NCBI RefSeq assembly: GCF_020091585.1
Contig: NZ_CP083582.1
Span: 5,156,536 to 5,220,535 of the forward strand
Origin: Kovacikia minuta CCNUW1
GTDB taxonomy: Bacteria; Cyanobacteriota; Cyanobacteriia; Leptolyngbyales; Leptolyngbyaceae
DNA: 64,000 nt
Direction: 5' to 3'
Shown piece by piece: positions 51,006 through 60,199 of the stretch (its first letter is position 1; every line of letters begins with the position of its first letter). The notes under the pieces were generated by a model, which saw nothing but the letters and a program-made list of their open reading frames with translations, was not told the origin of the DNA and ran no database searches. The translations under genes and the position numbers were made by a program.

Positions 51006-53678
51006 ATGGCTCGTTACGCTCTGGTAATTGGAATTGCTGAATATACCGGATCGTTCAAAAGCCTGGAAACACCAGTCAACAATGCCAATGCGATCGCCGA
51101 TCTGCTCGATCGGCATGGCGACTTTAATCAGGTCAAGCGGTTACCCTTTCGTCGGGAGCAGGGACAAAAGGATCTGGGCAAGGTAATCAAAAAATCCCTC
51201 ACGGGTGTAGAGTTGACCAGGGAATTGCAGCAGTTTCTTCAGGATGCAGACGGCAGCGAAGTCCTGATTTACTTCAGCGGTCATGGGTTTACCCGCTTCG
51301 ACAAGCTATCTGGCGAAAAGGAAGGTTTTCTAGCGGCGTCGGACTGTGAGTTTGAGCGAGATCCTGAAAAGCGAATAATAACGGCGAAAAATGGCATCTC
51401 TTTGTACAGCCTGAATACGCTGATTAAAAAACACAAGTTCGATAGTCTGGTTGTAATTTTGGACTGCTGCCATGCTGGGGCGTTTATCGAAAGTGCCATG
51501 GTGCGGCGAGATGTGACTGCCTTTGGCTATGAGCGCGATCGCTACTTGATCACTGCCTGCCGCAGTTCCAGCAAAGCCTATGAAGCAGAGGAGCGCAGTC
51601 TCTTAACTGAAGCAGTTCTCAAAGGCTTAGGACAGGAGAATGCTTCCCGACATAGCGGCAGAATTAGTGGCGATCGTCTGTTTGATGTGGTGGGGGAAGC
51701 CCTCTACAACTCCCGTCAGGAACCGCTTCGGATGGGCTGGGGGCGCTGGATTACACTGGTTCGCTACGACTTGCCACAGGATAGTCATGATTCCCCGACA
51801 ACTGGATTTGAATTTGACCCTTCCAATCCTTACGTCGGACTGAAAGCGTTTGAGCCCAATCAGGCAGACTATTTCTATGGACGGGAACGGGCAGTCCGGG
51901 CATTGCTCGATCGCCTCAATGAAAACCGCTTTCTGGCAGTAATTGGCCCCTCTGGCTGTGGCAAATCTTCCTTGGTGAAAGCCGGACTATTACCCGAACT
52001 CAAAGCCGATCGGATTCCCGGTAGCCACAACTGGGTTGTGGCATCGTTCACACCAGGTAAAGATCCGCTCACCGTTTTGAGTGATGCGTTTAGCCAGCCT
52101 CCGACTGCTGATCAGACGATCGTGCTGTTCATTGATCAATTTGAGGAACTGTTTACCCTGTGTGACAACGAGGACGTTCAACGCCAGTTCATTAAACGTC
52201 TGCATGAGGAAACCATCAAACCAGACCAGCAAACACGGGTCATCCTGACCATGCGCGGAGATTTTCTGGATCGCTGTGCCAAATTCCAGGAAGCAGCGGA
52301 TCTGATCAACACCCAGGTTCCCACCACCTATGTGGTGACGCCCCTGACCGGGCGGGAACTGGCAGAAGCGATCGCCCAACCTGCTCTCATGCATAGAGCC
52401 ACCTTTGAAGATGGACTGGTAGACAAAATCCTGGAAGATGTGGCAGACCAGCAGGGAGCCTTACCCCTGCTCCAATACGCCCTATTTGAACTCTGGAAAC
52501 GCTGCATTGAGAATGGCACCCCTACACCCCACACCCCACACCCCACACCCCTTTTAACCCTCTCCGGCTACACCGAAATCGGCGGTGTTAAAGGAGCTTT
52601 GCAACGACGGGCAGACAAGCTCTACCAGGAAGGGTTTACCGAAAGTGAGCGATCGTTGTTCTGGGAACTGATGCGAGAACTAGTAGAGGTCAGTGAAGAG
52701 AAAGCCACTCGCCGCAGGGCAAACCGTAATCAACTGCCCGATTCCCTGCTCCAAATTGCCCGCAAACTGGCAGATCAACGCTTGCTGATGATCGATGATG
52801 CCACCGTTGAAGTTGCCCACGAAGCCCTGTTGTCCGAGTGGTCATTACTCAAGAATTGGATCGAAGAAAACCGGGATAATATCCACCTCAGCCGCCGCCT
52901 GGAACTGGACTGTGATGAATGGCTGGAGAAATCCCAATCGGATGCTTACCTGCTGACCGGAGGGAGACTGTCAGCGATCGAAGAATGGGCAAAGAAAAAA
53001 CAGTCAGCTCTGCCGGAGCGGCAATCTGTGTTTTTGAAGAAGAGTTTGAGACGGCGCGATCGATTCATTAAAAGTGCATTTGCTAGCTCGTTTGTAGGAA
53101 TTATTCTATTTGCAGGTTTAGCTTGGCGAGCAGAGGAGCAGAAAAACAAAGCAGAAACTTCTGGTGTTGAAGCCCTTAATTCGCTTTCAGAGTCTTTACT
53201 GGAAAATGACAATCATTTAGGCGCTCTGGTTGCTAGCGTTAAGGCAGTCCAGCGCTTGCTGCAAGTGAACGCCTCAAAGGTGCTTCAACAGCAAACCTTC
53301 CAAGGGTTACAAAACGTAGTGGTTACTAACGTCCAAGAAATTAATCAACTGGAAGGGCATACGGATACTGTGTACGATATTAGTTTCAACCCTGATGGTC
53401 AAAAATTCGCTACAGCAAGTGGGGATAACACAATTAAGCTCTGGAATTTGGATGGCTCCATGCTGCAAACTTTTCGGGGGCATAGTGGTACAGTCACCAG
53501 CGTTGAATTTAGCCCTGACGGTCAGATTTTAGCATCATCAAGCGGCGACAGAACAATCAACTTATGGCGGCAAGACGGTAGCCTAATCCGTACCCTGAAA
53601 GGACATCAAGGCTGGGTTTGGAAAGTTACATTCAGTCCAAACGGTCAAATGCTTGCTTCTGCAAGTATTGATAAGTAG
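51006..53678 (+). CDS. Caspase-STAND ATPase-WD40 protein, 5' part
   Basis: Start at ATG 51006 (MARYALVIGIAEY), the usual opening of caspase-like C14 peptidases; 29 in-frame upstream codons are not conserved. The catalytic dyad is His93 (YFSGHGF) and Cys155 (DCCHAGAF). A STAND P-loop NTPase follows: Walker A GPSGCGKSS (314-322), Walker B VLFIDQFEELF and arm motifs. A probable membrane helix (FVGIILFAGLAW) precedes the WD40 repeats. Repeats 1-2 and part of 3 lie here; the frame ends at a TAG inside the IS630 element. An STRR array (52521-52551) is read in frame. The intact protein would be 1392 residues. Confidence 0.92.
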   Translation: MARYALVIGIAEYTGSFKSLETPVNNANAIADLLDRHGDFNQVKRLPFRREQGQKDLGKVIKKSLTGVELTRELQQFLQDADGSEVLIYFSGHGFTRFDKLSGEKEGFLAASDCEFERDPEKRIITAKNGISLYSLNTLIKKHKFDSLVVILDCCHAGAFIESAMVRRDVTAFGYERDRYLITACRSSSKAYEAEERSLLTEAVLKGLGQENASRHSGRISGDRLFDVVGEALYNSRQEPLRMGWGRWITLVRYDLPQDSHDSPTTGFEFDPSNPYVGLKAFEPNQADYFYGRERAVRALLDRLNENRFLAVIGPSGCGKSSLVKAGLLPELKADRIPGSHNWVVASFTPGKDPLTVLSDAFSQPPTADQTIVLFIDQFEELFTLCDNEDVQRQFIKRLHEETIKPDQQTRVILTMRGDFLDRCAKFQEAADLINTQVPTTYVVTPLTGRELAEAIAQPALMHRATFEDGLVDKILEDVADQQGALPLLQYALFELWKRCIENGTPTPHTPHPTPLLTLSGYTEIGGVKGALQRRADKLYQEGFTESERSLFWELMRELVEVSEEKATRRRANRNQLPDSLLQIARKLADQRLLMIDDATVEVAHEALLSEWSLLKNWIEENRDNIHLSRRLELDCDEWLEKSQSDAYLLTGGRLSAIEEWAKKKQSALPERQSVFLKKSLRRRDRFIKSAFASSFVGIILFAGLAWRAEEQKNKAETSGVEALNSLSESLLENDNHLGALVASVKAVQRLLQVNASKVLQQQTFQGLQNVVVTNVQEINQLEGHTDTVYDISFNPDGQKFATASGDNTIKLWNLDGSMLQTFRGHSGTVTSVEFSPDGQILASSSGDRTINLWRQDGSLIRTLKGHQGWVWKVTFSPNGQMLASASIDK
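52521..52551. repeat. STRR array inside the caspase-STAND gene
   Basis: CCCACAC heptamers, the same unit as in gpsA, read in frame as a Thr/Pro/His run in the STAND helical region. Confidence 0.85.
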
Positions 53679-54794
53679 CTAGGTGCAATTAAATATAAAA
53701 CGCTCCAGTGCATAATCACCTGCTTGGCTACGAGCTGTCATTCCATTCATGACAGCCATTGCTAAATCGTACTCGTTATCAAACATCTGTCCTGCAATCT
53801 CATGACATTTCAGTTGATGCCACTGGGTTTCAATCGGATTCATCTCTGAACAGTAGGGCGGCAAAAAGAAAAAGAATAATCCTTGCTCCTGCCACCGTGA
53901 CCACTGTTGCCGCACCAGTTGACTGGTATGGAGAGAGCCATTATCCTGCACCACTACTGTGATGCGACCTGTTTGTGCCAAGGTTTGAGCGGCTTTGTCT
54001 GCCATCCAATCCATCACCTTAATGTAGCTTTTGCCCTTGAATCCGCCTTGCACTAAGGCATACTCAAACCGCTCTCCCGGTTGCCACAGACCCAAAATGC
54101 TAATCCGGTTGCCATAGCGCTTGAGTGTTTGTTCCATCCGTTTTTGTACGCCCACCCGACTATAGCTGTAGCTGACTGGGCTCCAGAGGCAGAACCCTGC
54201 TTCATCGAGATACTTGAGTTCAATGTGCCCCGCTTGTGCGGCTAGCTCTAAGGTCTCTAAGTCTGCCTGCTTGCGCGCCTTTTGCAGGGGTCTTGTTTTT
54301 TACGATGACTCTGTCGGGTGCGTTTCCATCGGTAGTTTTTTTTTTGAGGAGTCGGCGGAGTCGGTCACTACTTAAATCGACGGAGCGCTCTTGTTTCAGC
54401 TTTTTGGCTAATTGCAAACTGTTGTAGGTTCGGGGTTCGTGCTCCAAACACTCTGTCAGATAGTCCAAGTCTGAGGCGTGCCACTTTGGTTTTGCACCCC
54501 GTCCTGGAGCTTCCCAGAGTCCACCTAAACCCTTTTCTTCCCAGCGTCGCAGCGTCGCTCTGACCGTATGAGGATGGCACTCGAACACGTCCGCAATCGC
54601 TGGCACGTTCCATCCCTGAGCGTTCAGCCGCAACATGTGGGCGCGGTCACGAGTGCGCTGGGGCAGGTTCTGAGCCAGTCGCAGTTCTGTTAAGGTTCGG
54701 TCTTCCTCAGCGGTCAAATGAATGCGTAAAGGGGCGGGCATGATAGGCGATTTTAGCGAACGCTTTATCTTACACTTAATTTCACCCTCCTACT
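53674..54794 (-). mobile_element. IS630-family insertion sequence
   Basis: This 1121-bp element is flanked by a TA duplication (53672-53673 and 54795-54796), the IS630/Tc1 target. The inverted ends begin AGTAGCTAGGTG (left) and AGTAGGAGGGTG (right, reverse-complemented). Removing the element plus one TA rebuilds Asp-Asn-Thr-Ile-Lys of a WD40 repeat in frame. Confidence 0.9.
53679..54741 (-). pseudogene. IS630-family transposase, two frame breaks
   Basis: The N-terminal helix-turn-helix part (54741 downward: LTAEEDRTLTELRLAQNLPQ, VRATLRRWEEKGLGGLWEAPG) runs to a ten-A tract at 54336-54345. In the next frame the expected YRWKRTRQSH is seen, and after a four-C run near 54290 a third frame gives [23 protein letters not shown] and [16 protein letters not shown], the DDE catalytic core. 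The A-tract could be a programmed -1 site, as in some IS630 elements; the second break looks like a deletion. Confidence 0.85.
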
Positions 54795-54796
54795 TA

Positions 54797-56307
54797 ACAC
54801 AATTAAGCTCTGGCGGTTGGACGGCACGCTACTGCAAACATTTAGAGGGCATAGCAATTGGGTACGAAGTGTTAGTTTCAGTCGAGACGGAAAAACTCTT
54901 GCTTCTGCAAGTTACGATAACACCATCAAGTTGTGGCATTTGAATGGAAAAGCTTTCATGACACTCCGAGGGCATCACAATCGAGTTACCGACATTGCAT
55001 TTAGCCCTGATGATGCAAGCTTAGCTTCTGCCAGTTCCGATAGAAAGATTATGTTGTGGCGGCGCAATGGAACTCTAATCAGAACTCTTCAGGGACATCT
55101 TGATGAAGTGAACAGCATTCAGTTTAGTACAGACGGACAGACACTTGTCTCTGCCAGTGTTGATAAAACAGTACGTTTGTGGCGAGTTAAAGACGGGGTC
55201 TTACTGCAAACATTAAAAGGTCATAATAGCTTCATCAATAGTGCAAGCTTCAGCCCTCACAATAATAATCTTATAGTTTCCGCCAGTACTGATGCATCTG
55301 TAAAGCTTTGGCAAGTTGATAACCAGTTGGTTCGCCTCTTGCGTGGACACACAAACCATATATTTGAAGTGAATTTTAGTCCAGATGGTAAGTTGTTTGC
55401 CTCTGCAAGTTGGGATAGAACAGTCAAGCTGTGGAATCGTAACGGTGAAGAAGTCACCTCGTTCAATAAGCATCGCCAAGAGGTTTGGGGGGTTCAATTT
55501 AGCCCAGACAGTAAACTCGTTGCGTCTACCAGTACCGATAGAACCATTAAACTTTGGCGGTTAGATGGTACTTTAGTCCGAACATTGAGGGGACACACCG
55601 CTCCTGTCAATCAAATCAACTTCAGTTCTGATGGTCAAATGCTAGTATCTGCAAGTGATGACAGCACAGTCAAACTTTGGCGCTTAGATGGCACCTTGCT
55701 TAAAACCCTGAATCAGGGTAGTCCTGCCTATAGTGCTTTGTTTAGCGATAACAATAAAGAAATTATTTCGGCAGGAAGTGGTAAAACAATTAAATTCTGG
55801 CAACTAGATGGTAAGCTCATTCGAGAATTAGTAGGACATAGCGGAGAAGTATACAGAGTCGATCTCAGTCCAGATAAACAAACCCTAGCTTCTACAAGTG
55901 CTGATCGAACCATTAAGCTGTGGAGATTAGATGGAACTCTTTTGCGGACGCTAGAAGGGCATCAGGACAAAGTCTTTGGCGTTAGCTTCAGCCCAGATGG
56001 TCAGATATTAGCGTCCGCCGGCGCAGATCGAACTGTTAAGTTGTGGAAATTAGATGGCACTCTTTTACAGACACTACAAGGACATCAGGACACAGTTTTC
56101 GGTGTCAAGTTCAGCCCAGATGGTCAGATTCTCGCTTCAGGCGGTTGGGATAATACCGTTATTTTCTGGAATTTGAGGATCTTAAGAGATTTGGATATTA
56201 ATCAGCTTCTTCTGCAAAGTTGCGCCCGATTAAAAAATTATTTGAAAACCAATCTAAATATGAAAAAAGATAAGCAAATTTGCAATCATCTCGTGGATGC
56301 AAGATAA
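54797..56307 (+). pseudogene. Caspase-STAND-WD40 protein, 3' part (WD40 repeats 3-14)
   Basis: Continues the caspase gene after the IS630 element. With the 5' part there are 14 WD40 repeats of about 41 residues, each with a GH, a SPDG turn and a KLW or similar ending: enough for two seven-bladed propellers. Repeat 11 is degenerate. Adjacent repeats such as those at 55920-56130 are nearly identical in DNA, suggesting recent duplication or conversion. A Cys/Lys-rich tail (LLLQSCARLKNYLKTN) ends the protein. No independent start is evident; a 496-codon frame starting near 54817 could make a WD40-only product. Confidence 0.9.
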
Positions 56308-56417
56308 TATCATTAAAAGCTTGCACGGCATAAAATTCGCTTTCTCTCCAGTTTCTCTTCAAACAAAAGCTGGATGCCATAGATGTCCCAGCCAAACTGA
56401 TTGTAGGATTAGTATAG

Positions 56418-56819
56418 ATGTCAGGATTAAATGATGTTATTTGGAATTTGATGCTCTTAAAGGCTCAAACCGATTCAGACTTTAAGGCTCGTCTCCTACA
56501 GGATTGCAAAGGTGCTTTAGAAAGCCTTCAGTTAGATATTACAGATCTGGAGACAGAAGAAATTCAACTTCCCAAAACACCTGTTAAGATTGAGCTCAAA
56601 GTTCAGGAGAATCTAGATACACTAAAAATCCTTGTCCCGCCAGGAGTAATAGTGGAAGAAAATCCAGAAGGGGACGCGATAGAGATTACTATCCCGCTTC
56701 CCTCAGCAGGTGAGACTTCTGTAGAGAACATAAAAGAAAATATACGTCAAATTAGCTCCGCCCTAGGAGACAGAGTAGATCTAATGTGCATGGGTGGCAG
56801 TGGCGGTGGTGGGCTTTGA
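56418..56819 (+). CDS. NHLP-family RiPP precursor peptide
   Basis: A 133-residue protein resembling nitrile-hydratase-like leader peptides: the helix FKARLLQDCKGALESLQLD and the following VQENLDTLKILVPPGV match the leader pattern. A variable acidic middle is followed by a glycine-rich end (DLMCMGGSGGGGL). The end is a likely core peptide with a single Cys and Ser; the Gly-rich tract resembles a processing or flexible core. It lies 110 bases after the WD40 gene and 62 bases before a SagB-type gene, same strand. Local AT content is visibly higher than in neighbouring housekeeping genes. Confidence 0.7.
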   Translation: MSGLNDVIWNLMLLKAQTDSDFKARLLQDCKGALESLQLDITDLETEEIQLPKTPVKIELKVQENLDTLKILVPPGVIVEENPEGDAIEITIPLPSAGETSVENIKENIRQISSALGDRVDLMCMGGSGGGGL

Positions 56820-56881
56820 AGTTATATCTAGCTTTGGTAAGTCCCAAATAGCTAGATAATTAGCATAATCGGAACTGAGTT

Positions 56882-58306
56882 ATGTTTGAGAGTACTCAAT
56901 CAATTGTTCTATCATTTATTAAGAATGTTACTCTAATAGATCTTTCAGCAAAGCAAGTAATTCTACAATCGCCAGTCATTGATCTCACACTAAAAAAATT
57001 GACTCCTGGTTTATTAACCTGCCTACACCTCTTAGCTAGTGATGGTGCAACAGAGAAGGAACTTAGCCAAGTCGTTTTGCAGATAGATGGAACCGTAGCA
57101 CTTTCAAGGCTCTATCAATGGTTGCAAAAGTTCAACCAATCGTGTTTACTTCAACGAACAGTAAAAGTGGATAGCTTATCTATCGCAACTGTTGTCCCAA
57201 TCTCTCGTTACTACCAGTTTCAGTTTAAAGCAGTCGAACCAAAACAAAGATTTATTCTTTCGAGATTTGCATATTGCAGAAGACAGGAAGACCAAATAGT
57301 TTTAGAATCACCGCTAGCATATGCACAAGTACTTGTGCAAGATTGGCGCTTTGCAGGCTTACTCCATCAACTTACTCAGCCTTTGGACTGCTATGAGCTT
57401 TTTGAAAGAGTCGCAGGCTTTTCAGAATCTACAATCCATCTCTTTGTTAGTCTACTTCAGAATCTTGACCTTCTTACTGAAGAGACTGTAGAAGTGCGAG
57501 AAAAGCAAAGTGATACTTTGAATATTTGGAGTTTTCATGAGCTACTTTTCCATGCCCGTAGTAGAGTTGGAAGACAAATCAGCTTCTTCAGACAAGATAA
57601 TCAATCTCTCATAAATAACCACTTATTAGATGTAGTTAAGCCTCAAACTGCTGATAAGGGAATTAGCCTATGTAAAGCTAAAATAGAAGATTTGGCAATG
57701 TTAGATATTCCCTTTACATCAGTTCTGGAAGCGAGAAAGTCTATCAGAACTTATGACATACAGCCAATTACTGATAGACAGCTAGGAGAGTTCTTGTACC
57801 GTACTGCCAGAACCAAGAGTATTACTCAAACTAAAGAGCCACGGCAAATTAGTAGCCGACCCTACCCATCAGCTGGGGCATGCTACGAATTGGAACTATA
57901 TATTACTATAAATCGCTGTCAAAATCTTGATTCTGGTTTTTATCATTACTGCCCTAAAAATCATCAAATTCATAAGGTTTCTAATAGAAGTAAATCTATT
58001 GGGTTTCTTCTACAAGGAGCGGCTGAAGCAGCCAATCAAAACCCAGAAGATTTACAAATTCTGATTGTTATTGCAGCAAGATTTCCTCGTTGGATCACAG
58101 AGTATGCATCAATAATGTACTCATCAACTCTTAAGAATGTAGGTGTTCTTTATCAAACGATGTATCTTGTAGCAACAGCGATGAATCTGGCACCCTGTGC
58201 ACTTTCCTTCGGTGATTCTGATCTATTTGCTGCCGCTACTGGTACTGATTATTACTCTGAGACATCAGTTGGTGAATTTCTTTTAGGCAGCAAACAAGCT
58301 GATTAG
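56882..58306 (+). CDS. SagB/ThcOx-type FMN dehydrogenase
   Basis: A 474-residue protein. Residues 1-230 are a winged-helix-like region (KKLTPGLLTCLHLLASDGATEKELSQVV). Residues 240-474 form a nitroreductase-type fold typical of SagB: VLEARKSIRTYDIQPITDRQLGEFLYRTAR, RPYPSAGACYELELYI, YASIMYSSTLKNVGVLYQTMYLVATAMNLAPCALSFGD. SagB enzymes oxidise azolines to azoles in RiPPs. No YcaO cyclodehydratase lies in the window. Its partner is presumably the preceding precursor. Confidence 0.85.
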   Translation: MFESTQSIVLSFIKNVTLIDLSAKQVILQSPVIDLTLKKLTPGLLTCLHLLASDGATEKELSQVVLQIDGTVALSRLYQWLQKFNQSCLLQRTVKVDSLSIATVVPISRYYQFQFKAVEPKQRFILSRFAYCRRQEDQIVLESPLAYAQVLVQDWRFAGLLHQLTQPLDCYELFERVAGFSESTIHLFVSLLQNLDLLTEETVEVREKQSDTLNIWSFHELLFHARSRVGRQISFFRQDNQSLINNHLLDVVKPQTADKGISLCKAKIEDLAMLDIPFTSVLEARKSIRTYDIQPITDRQLGEFLYRTARTKSITQTKEPRQISSRPYPSAGACYELELYITINRCQNLDSGFYHYCPKNHQIHKVSNRSKSIGFLLQGAAEAANQNPEDLQILIVIAARFPRWITEYASIMYSSTLKNVGVLYQTMYLVATAMNLAPCALSFGDSDLFAAATGTDYYSETSVGEFLLGSKQAD

Positions 58307-58439
58307 TTCTGTCACAATAGCGATGAGCGTAACGCATCGAAATTTTAGGGTCGGTGCTTTGTCCCTGCGCTTAACACATTTCACATTATCTTCAACTAGT
58401 CTGAGCGATCTATCGATCTATCTCTACCTGAGTTCACTA

Positions 58440-58700
58440 ATAACGATCGCCCCCCAGAACCATCAGAACCCAAGGTGATCGGTTGGCTCAATTAGCCTAA
58501 GCGATCGCAAATTGGGGGCGATCGGGGTTGTGGGTGAGCGATCGCAATTTATGAGGGCGATCGCACCTCAAAGCTGCCACCAAATGCTGTTTGCTGATCT
58601 CACTGTAGCGATCGCGAATTGGGGGCGATCGCGCCTCAAAGCTGCCACCACAGGAGATTCTTTGAGGTGACTTGAGGCGATCGCCGCCATTAAGTCCATC
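58440..58700. repeat. HIP1-rich dispersed repeats
   Basis: Bases 58307-58757 hold no gene. A 40-bp module at 58485-58524 recurs at 59316-59355 with two differences. A 28-bp module (GGGCGATCGCACCTCAAAGC...) at 58555-58582 recurs at 58623-58650 with one difference. GCGATCGC octamers are unusually dense. Confidence 0.8.
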
Positions 58701-58757
58701 GACCTCTGGACTTAAGCAAGCGATTGCTTTCTACCTGAGTTCATCTATGATGATTGT

Positions 58758-58943
58758 ATGCAAGAACCAACAGATGCACAGGTGCGATCGCTGTATCGGC
58801 TCTGCCATCTACTCACTAATGTGATGTTTCAACCCATTCACATTGTGCGGCTCGATGAGCGAACGCTCAATCTTTTCATTTTGGCTGGGAAAGAAGAAGA
58901 AATTGAGCTTGAAATTCGACCAAATGGGAGTATTGAGCCATGA
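58758..58943 (+). CDS. DUF6888-like small protein
   Basis: A 61-residue protein: LYRLCHLLTNVMFQPIHIVRLDERTLNLFILAGKEEEIELEI, then PNGSIEP. This resembles the DUF6888 family of cyanobacteria. It overlaps the start of the DUF6887-like gene by four bases (ATGA), indicating translational coupling. Such pairs could be toxin-antitoxin-like, but that is only an inference from size and arrangement. Confidence 0.6.
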   Translation: MQEPTDAQVRSLYRLCHLLTNVMFQPIHIVRLDERTLNLFILAGKEEEIELEIRPNGSIEP

Positions 58944-59143
58944 CTCAAGTAAACTATGCCGCAATGAGTGACCAAGAGCTAAAGCACTACATTCTCACTC
59001 ATCGGAACGACCAGAATGCCTTCCATGCCTACATGGATCGTCGGCACTCTCGCCCTAGCAGGATCGCTGTTGAGCCTGATGACCCAGCCTGGGAAGAAAA
59101 GGTAACATCAGCAATTCAGGCGCAGCTAGGCGCTAATCGTTAA
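58940..59143 (+). CDS. DUF6887-like small protein
   Basis: A 67-residue hydrophilic, helical protein: NYAAMSDQELKHYILTHRND, then AFHAYMDRRHSRPSRIAVEPDDPAWEEKV. It resembles DUF6887, usually encoded next to DUF6888. It may form a complex with the preceding protein. Repeat-rich spacers flank the pair. Confidence 0.6.
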   Translation: MTQVNYAAMSDQELKHYILTHRNDQNAFHAYMDRRHSRPSRIAVEPDDPAWEEKVTSAIQAQLGANR

Positions 59144-59315
59144 TTGCAGCAGCATTTGTCGCATCGAATTCCCAGAGACAGTGCGTTATGGTTGCGCCTC
59201 ACAACTCCACTGTGTCTTCAATCAGCCTGAGCGACCAATTGATTTGTGCCTGAGTTCGTTGATAACGATCTCACCCTAAAACTAACAGGGGCATAAATGC
59301 GATCGTTCTGAAACT

Positions 59316-59355
59316 GGCTCAATTAGTCTGAGCGATCGCAAATTGGGGGCGATCG
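59316..59355. repeat. Second copy of 40-bp HIP1 module
   Basis: Direct repeat of 58485-58524; the two copies bracket the DUF6888/DUF6887 pair. The rest of 59144-59418 has no gene. Confidence 0.8.
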
Positions 59356-59418
59356 CATTGCATCATGAGACTGATGACTTTCGACTAAACTAGAAAATAC
59401 CATCCACCTCACTGGCTT

Positions 59419-60141
59419 ATGTCCCTTGCTAAAGACCGCAACCTCCAGGAGGATCTGTGGGAAGACATCGCCTTCCCACCCAGTAATTTGGAAAGCGACG
59501 AGCCGCCATTGGAAAGCGATCTGCACGTGCGGCAGGTTATCCTGCTGATTCAATGCCTGGAGTATTTGTGGCGTAACAAAAATGACTTTTATGCCACTGG
59601 CAACCTGACCATCTACTTCAGCCCGGATCAGATCAAATCCCGTGACTTTCGAGGACCCGATTTTTTCGTTGTCCTGGGTACCGAACGCAAACCGCGCAAA
59701 AGTTGGGTGCTGTGGGCAGAAGGTGGCAAATACCCCAATATCATCGTGGAAATTTTGTCTGACAGTACGGCAATGGTCGATCGCGGTTTAAAGAAACAAC
59801 TCTATCAAGACATTTTCCGCACCCCTGAATATTTCTGGTTTCATCCCGAAACCCTTGAGTTTGCAGGCTTCTCCCTGATCAGCGGACAGTATCAACCGAC
59901 CGCGCCCAACTCGCAAGGATTGCTTTGGAGCCAACAGCTTGAGCTTTACCTAGGCATTCATAACGGGCAACTGCGCTACTTTACAACTGAAGGAGAACCT
60001 GTACCGACACCCCAAGAGGTTGTGAGACAAGCTCAACAGCAGGCAGAACAAGCTCAACAGCAGGCAGCAGACGAACGGCGACAGAGAGCGCTGCTGTTAG
60101 AAAAACTGCGGGAACGTGGAATTGATCCAGAGGCACTTTAG
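59419..60141 (+). CDS. Uma2-family (DUF820) PD-(D/E)xK endonuclease-like protein
   Basis: A 240-residue Uma2 protein, a family vastly expanded in cyanobacteria. Core motifs are SRDFRGPDFFVVLG (active-site Asp), PNIIVEILSDST (Glu) and DRGLKKQLYQDI (Lys), then YFWFHPE. A coiled Gln/Ala-rich tail (QAQQQAEQAQQQAADERRQ) is typical. The family's biological role is unknown; transposon or restriction links have been proposed. Confidence 0.9.
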   Translation: MSLAKDRNLQEDLWEDIAFPPSNLESDEPPLESDLHVRQVILLIQCLEYLWRNKNDFYATGNLTIYFSPDQIKSRDFRGPDFFVVLGTERKPRKSWVLWAEGGKYPNIIVEILSDSTAMVDRGLKKQLYQDIFRTPEYFWFHPETLEFAGFSLISGQYQPTAPNSQGLLWSQQLELYLGIHNGQLRYFTTEGEPVPTPQEVVRQAQQQAEQAQQQAADERRQRALLLEKLRERGIDPEAL

Positions 60142-60199
60142 AAAACGATTTCAGCGCAAACTTAGAGAGAGCAGCCTCCCTAATAGAAATTGAGCCCCG

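Noticed and set aside
58500-58660. Dense GCGATCGC repeats as a CRISPR array or replication origin
   Set aside because: Spacing is irregular, the octamer is the genome-wide HIP1 motif, and no cas, dnaA or DnaA-box cluster is seen.
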